From positions 1-62,506 of the forward strand of contig JAURDA010000006.1 in NCBI GenBank assembly GCA_030828165.1: 62,506 bases of DNA, written 5' to 3'. The notes beneath the pieces were generated by a model that saw nothing but the letters and a program-made list of their open reading frames with translations, had not been told where the DNA came from and did not search any database. Positions 25,300 to 34,603 of the stretch are shown here, in pieces (within the stretch, counting starts at the first letter, position 1; every line of letters begins with the position of its first letter). A program made the position numbers and the translations under genes. The DNA is from Candidatus Poseidonia sp. GTDB taxonomy: Archaea > Thermoplasmatota > Poseidoniia > Poseidoniales > Poseidoniaceae.

Positions 25300-25464
25300 T
25301 GCACCATCAACGGGATTTGAGGCCGTCGCGCCTCCCCTATCAACATACCGAACCCCTTTCTCGCACCGTTCGCCCGAGGACGAGAGGTCAGCGTGAGCGA
25401 AGGATGAAAAGGTGACCGAAGGAATTCGGACCGAGGGCGAGTTGTGCAATCCATCCCAGCAACC

Positions 25465-26502
25465 ATGACCGCCTGGACCAAAACCCAGGACGAGGAAGGC
25501 GGCTTCAGTCTGGAAACCCATCCCGTTCCTTCGCCCGGACCGAACGAAGTGCTTGTGAAATCGCTTTCGACATCGATTTGCGGCACCGACATCCACATCT
25601 GGAAGTGGGACGACTGGAGCCGTGAAAACGTCCCCTTGGGCACCATCACCGGTCACGAAACAAGCGGGATGGTCGTAGCGCTTGGCTCCGAAGTGACCAC
25701 CCATGCTGTGGGTGACCACATCGCCGTCGAATGCCATCTGGCGTGTTGGTCGTGCCCTCGCTGCGAGGAAGGCAATGCGCATGTTTGCGAGAACGGTTCC
25801 ATCTTTGGCGTGCACGGAAACGGCGCCTTTGCGCCGTATTTTGTGGTGCCGGCCGTCAATGCCCGGCATGTCCCTGAGGGACTTGACCCGGGCCATGCCT
25901 CCATTCAAGACCCGCTGGGTAACGCCATTCACACCTTGACGGGCGGGCCGGTTGAAGGCGCAACCGTTGCGATTCACGGCCTCGGCCCCATCGGGCTGTT
26001 TGCGGTGAACGCTGCGAAAGCCATGGGCGCAACCAAGGTGATCGCCGTGGATTGGGACAACGCCTACCGGATGAACCTCGCCAAGGAACTCGGTGCCGAT
26101 GTGGTGCTGGGGAAGGACGACGACATCGTCGAATCCATTCTCGCAGCAACCGAGGGGCGCGGGGTGGACAACAGCTGCGAGTTTTCGGGTTCTGCTGCGG
26201 CATTGGCCAACACCGTTCGGTCAACCCGAATGGGCGGCTATGTCAACATCCTCTCCGTGTACGGCGAATCGATGCCGAACGTGCCGATGAACGAGGTGGT
26301 CTTCCGCTACCTGCATCTTAAGGGCATCAACGGCAGAAAGATGTGGTCGACTTGGGACACGATGCACGATCTCTTGGAGCGGGGTCTCATCGATGTTGAC
26401 CGTGTCTTGACCCACCGCCTTCCGGTCTCGGCGTTTGAAACGGGTGTTCAACTGGCCATGTCGGGGGATTGCGGCAAAGTCGTGTTGGATTTTGAGGCTT
26501 GA
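25465..26502 (+). CDS. tdh: Zinc-dependent alcohol dehydrogenase, L-threonine 3-dehydrogenase-like
   Basis: A 345-residue medium-chain dehydrogenase. Catalytic-zinc region: '[17 protein letters not shown]' (Cys), 'ITGHETSG' (His-Glu). Structural zinc cysteines are in '[19 protein letters not shown]'. NAD-binding: '[21 protein letters not shown]'. The '[11 protein letters not shown]' wording and Tyr/Asn-rich end match threonine 3-dehydrogenase more closely than other alcohol dehydrogenases, suggesting oxidation of threonine to 2-amino-3-ketobutyrate, but sugar or polyol substrates cannot be excluded. A GTG at 25444 would add seven residues; I prefer the ATG at 25465. Divergent from pyrG. Confidence 0.85.
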   Translation: MTAWTKTQDEEGGFSLETHPVPSPGPNEVLVKSLSTSICGTDIHIWKWDDWSRENVPLGTITGHETSGMVVALGSEVTTHAVGDHIAVECHLACWSCPRCEEGNAHVCENGSIFGVHGNGAFAPYFVVPAVNARHVPEGLDPGHASIQDPLGNAIHTLTGGPVEGATVAIHGLGPIGLFAVNAAKAMGATKVIAVDWDNAYRMNLAKELGADVVLGKDDDIVESILAATEGRGVDNSCEFSGSAAALANTVRSTRMGGYVNILSVYGESMPNVPMNEVVFRYLHLKGINGRKMWSTWDTMHDLLERGLIDVDRVLTHRLPVSAFETGVQLAMSGDCGKVVLDFEA

Positions 26503-26572
26503 AGCTGGGAAACAACTCCGAATTTCATCGACTGACCGCTTCAACGATATCTCACGCATCCTTACCCTTTGC

Positions 26573-28174
26573 TCAGGATTCGTCGTCGGTCTCGGGCATG
26601 TCGGGCACGGTTGGGTCCTGTTTGGCCCAGAGCACGTCGTCGATACGAAGCACGGAGAGGGCGGCTTCGGTCGCCCCGGAGAGAACTTGACGGGTGATGC
26701 GAAGCGGTTCAACAACGCCCTCTTCAACCATGTTCGCAGGGACTTTGGTTCGGACGTTCATGCCGATGAAATGCCCTTCATCCCCTTCCGCCGTGGTTTG
26801 TTTGGCCACGGTTTGGAGCAGGGTGTCCAAGGGGTCCAAGCCCGCATTTTGGGCGAGCACTCTCGGAATGACCTCAAGAGCATCGGCAAAGGCTTCAATG
26901 GCCAATTGTTCGCGACCGGGAAACTGTTCGGCAAATCGGCGAAGATGCCGAGCAAGCGCGATTTGGGTTGCACCACCGCCGGGAAGCAAATGCGGCTCCT
27001 CAAGCAATTGACACGCCACGCCCAGAGCGTCGGCAAAACACCGCTCCACCTCACCCACGGTTTCGTTGGTTGAACCCTTGGCGATGAAGGTCGCTCCGCC
27101 CTCTTCGGTTTCAACGATCCAATGCATGACCCCGTTCCAGCGTTCGTTTCGGCTGGAGATGAAGACGCCCAAGTCCCGCTCGGTCAAACTGCTGATGTCG
27201 TGGTTGAGGGTGGCGTTGGTTCCCCGTGCGAGCAGGTCCAAATCCGAGCGGGCCACCCTGCGGTAGGCCTGGATGCCCGCATCGCTCAAACGACGGTGCA
27301 CATCATCGTCAATCCCCTCTTTGCAGGCCAGCAAGGTAACACCCATGGCGGCGAGGTGGTCAACCTGCTCGTGCAGCAGGGCTTTTTCTTGCTGGCGGAA
27401 TTCTTCGAGGACACCGGCCTTCGTCAGGTTGACGTTCACGCTGCTCATCAGTTCTCGGCGCTCAAGTCCTCCGTCAACCAGAGCAATTTTTCCCGAGTCG
27501 AGGTGTTTCGGCATGAGGTCCGTGGCCCGTTTCTTGGCGAGAACCAAGCCCGTAACAAGGTGAGAATCGGTCATCGCCCCTCCGGTTTGGGTGAGGATCT
27601 TGACCCGTGTCGGGTCCACCACAATACCGTTGGTTCGCTCTTCCACCACCGCTTGAGCCGCCTCGTAGGCCAATCCGGCGAGATGGTGCTGCATGGCCTC
27701 GTGGATTTTTCCAGCGAGGGAGGTGACGGCGGCTTGACGTTGCCTCTCGGGGGTGGCGTCGACGATGAGTTTTGCAAAATGCTCCCTGCAGGCTTCCTCG
27801 GCCCGACGGTAGCCGCGAGCGATGGCGGAGGGGTGGACGCCCTGGAGCACCAATTCCCATGCGTTTTGCAGTAGCTCAGCGGAGAGCAGGACGGCACTGG
27901 TGGTGCCGTCTCGGGCAATGCGATCTTGGGTGGTCGAGGCGTTGATGAGCATCTTGGCAACGGGGTGTTCCACCTTCGCTGATTCAAGCACCGTCACGCC
28001 GTCGTTGGTCACCATCGTGCGACCTTCGTCATCGATGAGCAACTTGTCCTGACCCAGCGGCCCAAGGGTGGTGCGGACCGCTCCGGCGAGCGCCATCGCT
28101 GCGGTGATGTTGTTTCGAAGAGCTTCTCTCCCCGTTGAGCGGGTGGTCTCCTTGAGGATGGGGACTTCGCTCAT
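26573..28174 (-). CDS. Group II chaperonin (thermosome) subunit
   Basis: A 533-residue TCP-1/thermosome-type subunit of the ATP-driven double-ring folding chamber. The N-terminus reads 'ALRNNITAAMALAGAVRTTLGPLGQDKLLID', followed by 'TNDGVTVLE' and the nucleotide motif 'ARDGTTSAVLLSAELL', in which the usual GDGTT appears as RDGTT with the catalytic Asp retained. The C-terminal ATPase half includes 'LPGGGATQIALARHLR' and 'NAGLDPLDTLL'. The tail is acidic (PETDDES) instead of the Gly-Gly-Met tail found in many subunits. ATG 28174 is favoured over 28207. It lies 59 bases downstream of dnaK on the same strand. Confidence 0.93.
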   Translation of the reverse strand: MSEVPILKETTRSTGREALRNNITAAMALAGAVRTTLGPLGQDKLLIDDEGRTMVTNDGVTVLESAKVEHPVAKMLINASTTQDRIARDGTTSAVLLSAELLQNAWELVLQGVHPSAIARGYRRAEEACREHFAKLIVDATPERQRQAAVTSLAGKIHEAMQHHLAGLAYEAAQAVVEERTNGIVVDPTRVKILTQTGGAMTDSHLVTGLVLAKKRATDLMPKHLDSGKIALVDGGLERRELMSSVNVNLTKAGVLEEFRQQEKALLHEQVDHLAAMGVTLLACKEGIDDDVHRRLSDAGIQAYRRVARSDLDLLARGTNATLNHDISSLTERDLGVFISSRNERWNGVMHWIVETEEGGATFIAKGSTNETVGEVERCFADALGVACQLLEEPHLLPGGGATQIALARHLRRFAEQFPGREQLAIEAFADALEVIPRVLAQNAGLDPLDTLLQTVAKQTTAEGDEGHFIGMNVRTKVPANMVEEGVVEPLRITRQVLSGATEAALSVLRIDDVLWAKQDPTVPDMPETDDES

Positions 28175-28233
28175 GCTTCTGCCACCGACATCCCTGCCAT
28201 AAGCCAAGCGCTCAGCAGGCTTGAGGTACGGGT

Positions 28234-30117
28234 TCAGTCCTCGTCCTCAACGACTTCGAAATCGGCGTCAACCACGCCGTCGTCCACGTTGATGGCACCG
28301 TCTTCTCCGCTCTCTTGTTGCGCCATTTCGGCAGCAGCAGCTTCGTAGAGTTTGGTGGAAACGGCGTGCATGGCTTCCTCGATTTCCTTGACCTTGGCCT
28401 GAATGGCGGCGTCGTCCATGGCTTCGATGTCGACGGGTTTCCCGTCGTCGTCTTGAACCATCTTTTCTAACTCGTCCAAGTGGGCCTTCACGGGGTCAAC
28501 GTCGCTGTCGTCCAGTTTATCGGCGGATTCCTCAAGCGTGCGTCGGGTTTGGTAGACCACCTGGTCGGCCATGTTTCTCAACTCGACCTTGGCCTTGCGG
28601 AGTTGGTCTTCCTCGGCAAACTTCTCGGCTTCAGCGATCTTTTCTTGAATCTCGTCCTCGGACAGAGAGGTGGCGGATTCGATCTTGATGGACTGCTCTT
28701 TGCCGGTTCCCATGTCCTTGGCGCTGACGTTCACGATGCCGTTGGCGTCAATGTCGAAGGTGACTTCGATTTGAGGCACGCCGCGAGGTGCGGGTGGGAT
28801 GCCGACGAGTTGGAACTGGCCCAGCGTGACGTTGTCCTTTGCGAACTCACGCTCGCCTTGAAGCACGTGAATCTCCACGGCGGGTTGGTTGTCCGAGGCG
28901 GTTGAGTAAATCTCGGAGCGTCGAGAGGGGATGGTGGTGTTCCGTTCGATCATGGTCGTCATGACGCCGCCGAGGGTTTCAATGCCCAAGGTCAGCGGGG
29001 TCACGTCAAGCAGGAGAATGTCGGAGACGCCTTCGTCACCGGCGATGATACCGGCTTGGAGGGCAGCGCCCATCGCCACGGCTTCGTCCGGGTTGATGCC
29101 CTTGTACGGTGGCTTGCCCGCTTCTTTCTCAACGGCGTCTTGAACCGCTGGAACACGGGTTGAACCGCCCACGAGGATGACTTTGTCAACATCGCCCTTC
29201 TTGAGGCCGGCGTCTTTCATCGCTTGGCGGGTGGGAACCATGGTCTTCTCGATCAGTTTGGAGATCAAATCCTCAAACTTGGCCCGAGAGAGGGTCAGAT
29301 CCATGTGGACGGGTTGACCGTCGGCCATGGAGATGAAGGGCAGGTTGATCTGCGTTTGTTGGGTGCCAGAGAGCTCGATCTTTGCCTTCTCTGCGGCTTC
29401 CTTCAGGCGGGACATGGCTTGCTTGTCCTTGGAAAGGTCAATGCCGGTGTCCTTCTTGAATTCGGCCGTCATCCACGAGATGATCTTCTCGTCGAAGTCG
29501 TCGCCACCCAACTTGTTGTTTCCTGCGGTCGCCTTGACTTCGATCTGCGGTTGGCCGTCCACTTCGTAGATTTCGAGCACGGAGACGTCAAAGGTTCCAC
29601 CGCCCAAGTCGTAGACGAGGATGGTTTGGTCTTGGGTCTTGTCAACGCCGTAGGCCAACGCTGCAGCGGTGGGTTCGTTGATGATGCGGAGCACTTCGAG
29701 TCCGGCGATTCGTCCGGCGTCTTTGGTGGCTTTTCGCTGAGCATCGGTAAAATAGGCCGGGCAGGTGATGACCGCTTGCTTCACCTCGTGTCCCAGGTAG
29801 GCTTCCGCATCGGCTTTCAACTTCTGAAGGATGAACGCCGAGACCTCTTGCGGCGTGTAGGCGGTGTCGTCGACGTCGGCGGACCACTTGGTGCCCATGT
29901 GCCGTTTGACCGAGATCATGGTTCGGTCGGCGTTGGTCACCGCTTGCCGCTTGGCGGTCACGCCGATGAGTCGCTCGCCGCCGTCTTTCGCAAACGCCAC
30001 CACCGAGGGGGTGGTTCGGGCGCCTTCTGCGTTGGGGATCACGACGGGTTCGCCGTTTTCGATGGTCGCCACGCAGCTGTTCGTTGTTCCAAGGTCAATT
30101 CCAATCACTTTGCTCAT
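28234..30117 (-). CDS. dnaK: Molecular chaperone DnaK (Hsp70)
   Basis: A 627-residue Hsp70. Signatures: '[14 protein letters not shown]', '[16 protein letters not shown]', '[14 protein letters not shown]', the linker '[13 protein letters not shown]', and the substrate domain ending in an acidic tail 'DFEVVEDED'. It uses ATP hydrolysis to bind and release unfolded peptides with DnaJ and GrpE, neither of which is in the window. DnaK is thought to have entered mesophilic archaea from bacteria. It is the middle gene of a chaperone block: Hsp20/CS-like gene 17 bases upstream, chaperonin downstream. Confidence 0.97.
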   Translation of the reverse strand: MSKVIGIDLGTTNSCVATIENGEPVVIPNAEGARTTPSVVAFAKDGGERLIGVTAKRQAVTNADRTMISVKRHMGTKWSADVDDTAYTPQEVSAFILQKLKADAEAYLGHEVKQAVITCPAYFTDAQRKATKDAGRIAGLEVLRIINEPTAAALAYGVDKTQDQTILVYDLGGGTFDVSVLEIYEVDGQPQIEVKATAGNNKLGGDDFDEKIISWMTAEFKKDTGIDLSKDKQAMSRLKEAAEKAKIELSGTQQTQINLPFISMADGQPVHMDLTLSRAKFEDLISKLIEKTMVPTRQAMKDAGLKKGDVDKVILVGGSTRVPAVQDAVEKEAGKPPYKGINPDEAVAMGAALQAGIIAGDEGVSDILLLDVTPLTLGIETLGGVMTTMIERNTTIPSRRSEIYSTASDNQPAVEIHVLQGEREFAKDNVTLGQFQLVGIPPAPRGVPQIEVTFDIDANGIVNVSAKDMGTGKEQSIKIESATSLSEDEIQEKIAEAEKFAEEDQLRKAKVELRNMADQVVYQTRRTLEESADKLDDSDVDPVKAHLDELEKMVQDDDGKPVDIEAMDDAAIQAKVKEIEEAMHAVSTKLYEAAAAEMAQQESGEDGAINVDDGVVDADFEVVEDED

Positions 30118-30134
30118 GTTGTTTCACTTCCTTT

Positions 30135-30830
30135 TCAAAAAATGGGGATGCCACCGTCGTCTTCGTCATCGTCGTCGTCGTGTTCGCCGACGTCAATGCT
30201 GATGTCCCCCGGGGCGGGGACATCATCGTCATCGTTCGCTTCCAACGCTTTCCCCTGAGGGGTCAACTTCAGCGTGATGTCGAGAATGCCGTTGTTCAGG
30301 GTCCAATCCACCACGACATCGCAGGGGTGGGGGAGTTCCACCAATGCCAGGGGCTTTGGTTGGGTGGTTCGCATGATTTCGATTTGCGAGCCGTTCTTGA
30401 CGAGTTCAATCTCGAGGTGTTCAGAGTCGATGTCGCCTTTGAGGGCGAAGTCGAGCGTGACCGACATGTTCCATCCATCGAGGTAAACATCTTCGGCCGG
30501 GAGTTTGACCGTTTCATCATCGTTGGACTCCAGGGCCGAAGGGTCGAGCTCGACGGGGGCAGCATCGACGCGAATGTCCATGCCCAGATTCTTGAAGAGG
30601 TCCTCGACCGAGGTTCCAGCGTTGAACATCTTCGAGATGTCGGAGATGTCGAAATTGAAGTTGACTTCCCCTTTAGCGATCTTCTCGGGGTTGATGCCCA
30701 TGGCGTCAAATTGGTCCTTGAACTGGTTCATGAAACCCTTGAGTTGCTCTCGAGTGATGGGCATGCCCATGTTCCGGAGCATGTTCTCCAGTTTGTCAAG
30801 AAATTCGTCTTCCCAAGAATCGTCGGCCAT
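30135..30830 (-). CDS. Hsp20/CS-domain-like acidic protein upstream of dnaK
   Basis: A 231-residue acidic protein. The N-terminal third is helical ('EDEFLDKLENMLRNMGM'), and the middle contains alternating strands ('WNMSVTLDFALKGD', 'HLEIELVKNGSQIEIMR', 'CDVVVDWTLNNGILDITLKL') with the pattern of an alpha-crystallin/CS beta-sandwich, including a final 'NGILDITLKL' like the 'NGVLTVTLPK' motif of small heat-shock proteins. The tail is a run of Asp/Glu ending 'GGIPIF'. Being first in an operon with dnaK supports a small chaperone or co-chaperone role. The family call is tentative. The ATG at 30830 is 50-60 bases from a TATA box. Confidence 0.6.
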   Translation of the reverse strand: MADDSWEDEFLDKLENMLRNMGMPITREQLKGFMNQFKDQFDAMGINPEKIAKGEVNFNFDISDISKMFNAGTSVEDLFKNLGMDIRVDAAPVELDPSALESNDDETVKLPAEDVYLDGWNMSVTLDFALKGDIDSEHLEIELVKNGSQIEIMRTTQPKPLALVELPHPCDVVVDWTLNNGILDITLKLTPQGKALEANDDDDVPAPGDISIDVGEHDDDDDEDDGGIPIF

Positions 30831-30881
30831 CGAATTCACCACTACTTAACCATCGGTTGTATAGTGGCGATGGAGTGACCC

Positions 30882-30893
30882 CATATAAATCTA
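30882..30893 (-). promoter_or_regulatory. TATA box of the Hsp20-like/dnaK operon
   Basis: On the minus strand the sequence reads GATTTATATGGG within a GC-rich context, about 55 bases upstream of the ATG at 30830. A second AT-rich element (CTATACAACC, about 30855-30864) lies at the expected initiation site. This is the only good promoter upstream of the three-gene chaperone block. Confidence 0.5.
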
Positions 30894-30996
30894 ATCAAAT
30901 CGTCGTGCTGGTTGGACATGGGGTCGAGCCTCTCGGCTGAGGGTTTCATGAAATTCATCGAGCCTTTGGCGGCGAAACCCGCCGAAGGACGAGGGT

Positions 30997-32490
30997 TCAC
31001 TCGCCGGTGATGAGCCGAACCATGGTGCGGACGTGGACGCCCGTTGCACCGTAGCCGACCATCTTGTTGGTCTTGGCGCCCCAGTACGTACCGGCGATGT
31101 CCATGTGAGCCCAGGTGATTTGTTCGGCATCGTCGCCTTCACCACGGTCGGGAACGAACTGCTTGAGGAAGGCAGCGGCCGTGTTGGCGCCGCCCCAGCG
31201 TCCAGCACCCAAGTTGCGGGTGTCGGCGATCTTGGAATTGGTCATCTCCTTCTCGAAGGCGGGGAGGAGCGGCATGGGCCATGCGAGTTCACCAACGTCG
31301 TTTCCTGCCTCGTGAATACGGGTTCGGAAGTCGTCGTCGTTGGACCAAAGACCGGTGGCTTCGTGACCGAGGGCGACCACGCAAGCGCCGGTGAGGGTGG
31401 CAAAGTCGATGATGTACTCGGGGTCAAAGTCGGTTCCGGCCTTCCACAACCCGTCGGAGAGGACGAGGCGTCCTTCGGCGTCGGTGTTCAGCACTTCGAT
31501 GGTCTTCCCGGAGAGGGTCGTGATGACGTCGCCGGGTCGCTGGGCGTTGGAGGAGGGCATGTTTTCTGCCATGCAGGTGATGCCGACCACCTTTCCGCCG
31601 TACCCGCTGGCTGCGAGGGCTTCCATGGTCCCGAAGACGGTGGCTGAACCGCCCATGTCGTACTTCATTTCGTCCATGTTGGCGCCGGGCTTGAGGGAAA
31701 TGCCTCCGGTGTCAAAGGTGATGCCTTTGCCGACGAGCACGGGGTGACGACCTTTTTGGTCGCCGTTCAGGGTGAAAATCACCATGCAGGGTTTTCGGGC
31801 CGAGCCCATGCCGACTGCGACCAATCCGCCCATGCCTTGGCGTTTTGCGGATTCGTAATCGATGATTTCCACCTTGACGTTCTCGTAGGCCTTGGCCCAC
31901 TCTTCGGCCTTGAGGGCGAAGGCCATGGGGTACATGTCGTTGGGAGGGCAATTGCCGAGGTCGCGGGAAAGGTGCACGCCGCTCGCGATGGCGGCAGCTC
32001 GCTCAACGGCCTCGGACAACGCGGTTGCGTTGGCTTCGCTGCAGTTGATTCGGGCGGCCAGCGCTGGCTTTTCGTCGTCCTCATCGACCTGTTTGTAGTC
32101 GTCGTAACTGTAGTTGCGCAGCATCATGCCCTCGCCAAAAGCCGCCATGTTCTCCACGCCGGCGTCGTGGAAGACCACGGTCAACTCGTTCCCGTGGACC
32201 TTCTTCAACGAGGCCACCACGGTGGCGCCCGCTTCTCGGTAGGCGTGTGCATCGGCTTTGGCTTGCTTGCCCAAGCCGATGAGGATGGCTTTGCCGCCAT
32301 CGGTGCCCATCAGGGTCATGGTGGCGTTGGCTTTTGCCTTGAAGTCGCCGTCGCCGAGGACGACGTTGATTTGGCTCTTGAGGGAACTCGGAATGCCCTC
32401 AACGGATTCGGGGAGTGCTTCTTCGCCTTCGAACAACGGAAGAACGAGGGTTCCGTTGATGTTGTTTCCTGAACTGATGGTCACTTGCAT
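30997..32490 (-). CDS. pepA: Leucyl aminopeptidase, M17 family
   Basis: A 497-residue cytosolic aminopeptidase with two metal ions. The C-terminal catalytic domain shows 'LVGKGITFDTGGISLKPG' (Lys and Asp ligands), 'MKYDMGGSATVFGTM', and the M17 signature 'VLNTDAEGRLVLSDGL'. The N-terminal domain has the usual small alpha/beta fold. It releases N-terminal residues from peptides, completing protein turnover. ATG 32490 (MQVTISSGNN) fits the family start better than an ATG 39 bases earlier. It follows the secreted M14 peptidase gene on the same strand by about 125 bases. Confidence 0.96.
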   Translation of the reverse strand: MQVTISSGNNINGTLVLPLFEGEEALPESVEGIPSSLKSQINVVLGDGDFKAKANATMTLMGTDGGKAILIGLGKQAKADAHAYREAGATVVASLKKVHGNELTVVFHDAGVENMAAFGEGMMLRNYSYDDYKQVDEDDEKPALAARINCSEANATALSEAVERAAAIASGVHLSRDLGNCPPNDMYPMAFALKAEEWAKAYENVKVEIIDYESAKRQGMGGLVAVGMGSARKPCMVIFTLNGDQKGRHPVLVGKGITFDTGGISLKPGANMDEMKYDMGGSATVFGTMEALAASGYGGKVVGITCMAENMPSSNAQRPGDVITTLSGKTIEVLNTDAEGRLVLSDGLWKAGTDFDPEYIIDFATLTGACVVALGHEATGLWSNDDDFRTRIHEAGNDVGELAWPMPLLPAFEKEMTNSKIADTRNLGAGRWGGANTAAAFLKQFVPDRGEGDDAEQITWAHMDIAGTYWGAKTNKMVGYGATGVHVRTMVRLITGE

Positions 32491-32615
32491 GGGTTCACCG
32501 ATGCTGACCAATGATTTCCCCCACTTCAACCCTTGGGGGTGTTCCTTTCGCTTCCAAGAGGAACAGGCTCACGGCGCAGAACCCTCCGTACGGCTGCCGA
32601 CGCTCAAACGAAAGG

Positions 32616-34007
32616 TCACAAAACGGCTTCTTCATCATCGATTTGGAGGCCGTTTCGCCGTTGCATCCAAGCGCTCACGCCGACCATGGCCAGCAACGTG
32701 CTCACGGGGTTGAATACGCCGAAGCCGATGAGAAAGCGATCGTCTCCATCATCGTCGACGTAGCGTGGCTCGTGCTCGACGCTTTCGTTGACCCAAACCG
32801 AGGCGTTGATGACGCGCTTCTGGTAGTTCAAATTCCACGACCCCCCTTGGACGAAGGTGGACGCTTTCACGTCGAACTGGACGGTGCTGCTGTTGGTCGC
32901 ATTCACGCCGAAAAGGGGCGATGCCCAAACCACGTCACCCCCTTCGTTGAGGTATTCCAAACTGGCGTTGGAGGTGGACGCCATGCCGTGGTTGAACACG
33001 GTGAGTTCAATCGAATCTTGGCTGATTTCGAGGGACTGAACGTCAAGGCGTGCTCGCCAATACCAGACCTTGTTGATGAGGTATCGCATGACGTCCATTT
33101 CTTCCCCGAGGCGTTCGTTGAGGTTCTCAAAGCTTCCAGGAACGAATTGTTCGTCGTCCGTTTCAAACGTGAAGGTTGGGAACCCCATGACACCGTAGCC
33201 GTAATCTCGGCTGGTGCCGCAGTTCGGGTAGAGGCCTTGGTTGGCGTTTTGAATCGGGATGTCGGAGACCGTGGCGTGAACTTCGTCGCGAATTCCCCAA
33301 AACAATTCCCAGTCGGGCGGTTGGTCCGGCCATTTCCCCCACGGGTAGAGCATGATCCACACCCCGGTGTGCATGGTCACGTACAGGTCTGCATCGACCA
33401 CGAACTCGTTCATGTAGGCCGAGTTGGAAGCGGTTTCCGATTCGCTGAAGGCACTCGAACCCGGTTGGGTGGTGGGGCAGGTGTTCCAATAGTGGTCGTA
33501 ATTCCGATTGAGGTCAACCTGGTTGATGTTCCAGCGGGTATCGATATCGTTCCCGTCGGGATTGAGCATGATGAGGATGTGGAGTTCGGTGTTTTGCAGC
33601 ACCTGAATCGCCTCTTCGTTGCCCTCGCTCCAGGCGTTGATGTACCATTTTGCGGTCAAGTAGGCCAAGGCGGTACCGAGGTACTCGTTGCCGTGGTGGC
33701 CCCCGTCGATGTAGACGATTTCTTTGGCCGAGCCGTTGGGCTTGGTCTCCGTTGACCAATCGGAAAGGCGCACCACCCAGAGCGTTTTGCCGAGCTCGGA
33801 GGTCCCGGCGCTGGTGAGGTCGACGATGTCGGGGTGTTCGCTGGCCCAATCGTTCACATCGAGCGTGAGTGCGGCCCATGTCAAGTGGACGTGACTGTCA
33901 ACGGGGTCGCCCGGCCAAGCGGCGTTGTTCTCCTCGTCCGATTGTGCAGCCGCCGCTGGAACGGCGGCGAGCACCATGCAAACAACCAAACCGACGGCCA
34001 CTCGCAT
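32616..34007 (-). CDS. Exported M14-family zinc carboxypeptidase with C-terminal anchor
   Basis: A 463-residue protein. A signal peptide (MRVAVGLVVCMVLAAVPAAA) is followed by an M14 catalytic domain: zinc ligands in 'GGHHGNEYLG' (His, Glu) and 'YVTMHTGVW' (His), the substrate motif 'NPDGNDIDTRWNINQVDLNRNYDHYW' region with its Asn-Arg pair, and the catalytic Glu in 'FTFETDDE'. A beta-sandwich domain (about 310-410) precedes a C-terminal hydrophobic span 'FGVFNPVSTLLAMVGVSAW' and basic 'MQRRN'. It should be a surface-anchored carboxypeptidase that digests extracellular peptides. ATG 34007 starts the signal peptide; 34049 is possible. No cysteine for lipid attachment precedes the mature part. 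Confidence 0.88.
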   Translation of the reverse strand: MRVAVGLVVCMVLAAVPAAAAQSDEENNAAWPGDPVDSHVHLTWAALTLDVNDWASEHPDIVDLTSAGTSELGKTLWVVRLSDWSTETKPNGSAKEIVYIDGGHHGNEYLGTALAYLTAKWYINAWSEGNEEAIQVLQNTELHILIMLNPDGNDIDTRWNINQVDLNRNYDHYWNTCPTTQPGSSAFSESETASNSAYMNEFVVDADLYVTMHTGVWIMLYPWGKWPDQPPDWELFWGIRDEVHATVSDIPIQNANQGLYPNCGTSRDYGYGVMGFPTFTFETDDEQFVPGSFENLNERLGEEMDVMRYLINKVWYWRARLDVQSLEISQDSIELTVFNHGMASTSNASLEYLNEGGDVVWASPLFGVNATNSSTVQFDVKASTFVQGGSWNLNYQKRVINASVWVNESVEHEPRYVDDDGDDRFLIGFGVFNPVSTLLAMVGVSAWMQRRNGLQIDDEEAVL

Positions 34008-34055
34008 GGTTTTGCGTCGGTTACGTGAATGAAAAACGCTTGCATCCAACGGGTT

Positions 34056-34502
34056 TCACCAGTCGGACGTGAAGGCGTTGGGGTTGGCGACCTTTTCGCC
34101 CTCCCTCGTCCAGATGCTCGCTCCGTCTCCGGCGTAAATATCAGCGAAGGGGTCAACCTCCTCTTCCTGCAAGTTGCGTTGCATGTAAGCCTCCACGCGA
34201 TCTCGCAGATCCGGTTTGAACTTCCAGTAGTGGATCCGCCATTCCCGTCCGTCCCACAAGGTGGTTTCCTCGGATTCGGTCGTCAGCAGATCGTAATCTT
34301 GGAACATGTAAAACAAGTTCCGGTCGGTTGGTTCCAGCGCATTGTCAATGATGCGATTGTAGAAGCCAAAGAACCCCAAAGCGTGTTCTGCCATGCCTTG
34401 GGCAACTTCGGTGTCCATGTTTTCGTCTATGTGCTGTTGAATGGCACGTGTGAGTTCTGCGAGCGTCATTCCCATCTTGATTTCCCCCGGTGAGTCGACC
34501 AT
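34056..34502 (-). CDS. Hypothetical protein upstream of the M14 peptidase
   Basis: A 148-residue soluble protein of unknown family, rich in aromatic and acidic residues. The N-terminal half is helical ('LAELTRAIQQHIDENMDTE', 'GMAEHALGFFGFYNRIIDN'), the middle may form strands ('EWRIHYWKFKP'), and a helix follows ('LRDRVEAYMQRNLQEEEV'). The ATG at 34502 lies about 24 bases from a TATA box, so its transcript may be leaderless; an ATG at 34475 preceded by GGGGGA is an equally good start. Forty-eight bases separate it from the peptidase gene. Confidence 0.65.
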   Translation of the reverse strand: MVDSPGEIKMGMTLAELTRAIQQHIDENMDTEVAQGMAEHALGFFGFYNRIIDNALEPTDRNLFYMFQDYDLLTTESEETTLWDGREWRIHYWKFKPDLRDRVEAYMQRNLQEEEVDPFADIYAGDGASIWTREGEKVANPNAFTSDW

Positions 34503-34520
34503 GTTTTGGCCGCTCTTGCT

Positions 34521-34552
34521 ATTGTATATTGGTCGCCAACCCATATTAAGTG
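34521..34552. promoter_or_regulatory. Back-to-back TATA boxes of a divergent promoter
   Basis: Two AT-rich elements sit 10 bases apart: TTGTATATT (34522-34530) positioned for the minus-strand hypothetical gene, and CATATTAAGT (about 34541-34550) positioned for the plus-strand arginase-family gene. They are close enough that transcription factors bound to them could interfere with each other. Confidence 0.5.
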
Positions 34553-34603
34553 TTCCACCGAATTTCATGGAATCGGTGCTTTGAGCCCTGCTTTCGGGGT
34601 TTG

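Noticed and set aside
29224-30258. Plus-strand open frame of about 344 codons opposite dnaK
   Set aside because: Open frames antisense to Hsp70 genes are a known artefact of codon bias, and DnaK motifs are complete on the minus strand.
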